Assembly: GCA_012960035.1 (NCBI GenBank)
Contig: DUBZ01000070.1
Location: 163,102-227,101 of the forward strand
Direction: 5' to 3'
From: Myxococcales bacterium
GTDB lineage: Bacteria > Myxococcota_A > UBA9160 > UBA4427
Length of the DNA: 64,000 nucleotides
Shown here: one piece after another, positions 63,622-64,000 of the stretch
Layout: each line of letters opens with the position of its first letter
How positions within the stretch are numbered: the stretch's first letter is position 1
Notes under the pieces: generated by a model
The model's database searches: none
Told to the model about the DNA's origin: nothing
The model's input: the letters and a program-made list of their open reading frames with translations, nothing else
Translations under genes and position numbers: made by a program

Positions 63622-63681
63622 CTCGATCCACCATATGCCACTTCAACCCACTTTGCACCCCAGGAAACCACTTTCTTCCAC
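63622..63681 (-). promoter_or_regulatory. MraZ operator: six tandem 10-bp GTGG repeats
   Basis: On the minus strand six consecutive decamers begin GTGG, GTGG, GGGG, GTGG, GTGG, GTGG, each followed by six variable bases. MraZ is known to bind TGGGN-type direct repeats spaced by about 10 bp before its own gene. An A/T-rich block (TTTTATTAAAAAT, near 63683-63696) directly upstream may be the promoter. The rest of 63581-63830 holds only an 8-bp stem CACCAACT/AGTTGGTG (63728-63761) of unknown role. Confidence 0.8.
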
Positions 63682-63830
63682 ATTTTTAATAAAATGCGCT
63701 AATTGCATGGGTCGGCGATCCCAGACACACCAACTAACCAGACTTTTTGGGTCAGTTGGTGCGCGAAAGGCGAAGGCTATGCCCGATTGGTGGGCGGGCT
63801 TCTAGTGGCGGATCGGTTGGTCAGGACGAC

Positions 63831-64000
63831 TCAACGGGACTTGATACAGGTGTAGTTCTGGCTGTGGACTGCACGGACGGCGTCCACGACTGCGGCGAGA
63901 TTGCTCCCGGCGTCGATGGCGAGTGGGGAGCCGAGTCGCGATTCGGGCTGTGGCTCAGACAGCGCAGCGAGCACCGAAGTCGTTCCCTCGATCAGTCCCT
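63831..64000 (-). CDS. C-terminal end of an unrecognised protein (cut by the right edge)
   Basis: An open minus-strand frame of 56 codons entering from the right edge and ending at TGA 63831-63833. The visible end includes LAAVVDAVRAVHSQNYTCI. Codon third positions are GC-rich, as in real genes here. I do not recognise the family. It would be the gene upstream of mraZ on the same strand. Confidence 0.5.
   Translation of the reverse strand, partial: GLIEGTTSVLAALSEPQPESRLGSPLAIDAGSNLAAVVDAVRAVHSQNYTCIKSR

Noticed and set aside
1-64000. Insertion sequences, prophage, integrase or attachment sites
   Set aside because: No transposase, integrase or phage protein and no terminal inverted repeats were recognised; the gene remnants have no mobile-element flanks.

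Overview
The window is GC-rich, densely coded DNA from a Gram-negative bacterium. It holds a complete division and cell-wall (dcw) cluster whose MurE has the DNPR motif of meso-diaminopimelate-adding enzymes and whose FtsI ends in a PASTA domain. It also has a type A-like RNase P RNA, an ImuA/ImuB/DnaE2 mutasome and several fatty-acyl catabolism genes. This combination points to the deltaproteobacteria in the broad sense (Myxococcota/Desulfobacterota/Binatota-like). That placement is an inference from gene content; no rRNA is present.

Layout. 1-5 kb: the start of leuC (minus) preceded by a leucine-rich leader reading frame, tRNA-Pro(TGG), transketolase plus a YheU-like protein, then a ferredoxin and a POT-family peptide transporter (minus). 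5-15.7 kb: an error-prone repair block with dnaE2 (minus), a single-domain response regulator, a flavoprotein and dinB (plus), and imuB and imuA (minus); two decayed genes lie in or next to it. 15.7-25.7 kb: purN and metF (minus) diverge from a translationally coupled PfkB kinase / cation antiporter / 2-hydroxyglutarate dehydrogenase-like operon. A ferredoxin-PP2C pair then diverges from a degenerate histidine-kinase-like protein, followed by typA and thrH. 25.8-34 kb: an RND efflux pump coupled to uppP, xthA, and a tungstate-type ABC transporter (tupBCA). 34-38.6 kb: an RpoD-related sigma factor (minus), a 1.1-kb gene-free stretch, an ArgA-like acetyltransferase and rnpB (minus). 38.6-45.4 kb: an HxlR-SCP2 regulator, two acyl-CoA dehydrogenases, a TetR remnant, a quinone oxidoreductase, ndk and an enoyl-CoA hydratase. 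45.4-63.7 kb (minus): the dcw cluster mraZ-rsmH-ftsL-ftsI-murE-murF-mraY-murD-ftsW-murG-murC-murB-ftsQ-ftsA-ftsZ. It starts with a six-copy MraZ operator and ends with a strong intrinsic terminator. The last bases hold the end of an unrecognised gene.

How it fits together. The dcw genes make lipid II precursors and the divisome. uppP, although encoded elsewhere, recycles the lipid carrier for that pathway. ImuA/ImuB/DnaE2 and DinB are two translesion synthesis systems, here interleaved. The acyl-CoA dehydrogenases and enoyl-CoA hydratase form a fatty-acyl oxidation neighbourhood, probably under the HxlR-SCP2 regulator. Most of the window is housekeeping. The less ordinary items are the duplicated C-terminal peptide of FtsZ, the Leu/His leader overlapping leuC, the ferredoxin-PP2C pair opposite a pseudo-histidine-kinase, the lipid-binding-domain HxlR regulator with its palindrome, the split mutasome with candidate operators, and three gene remnants.
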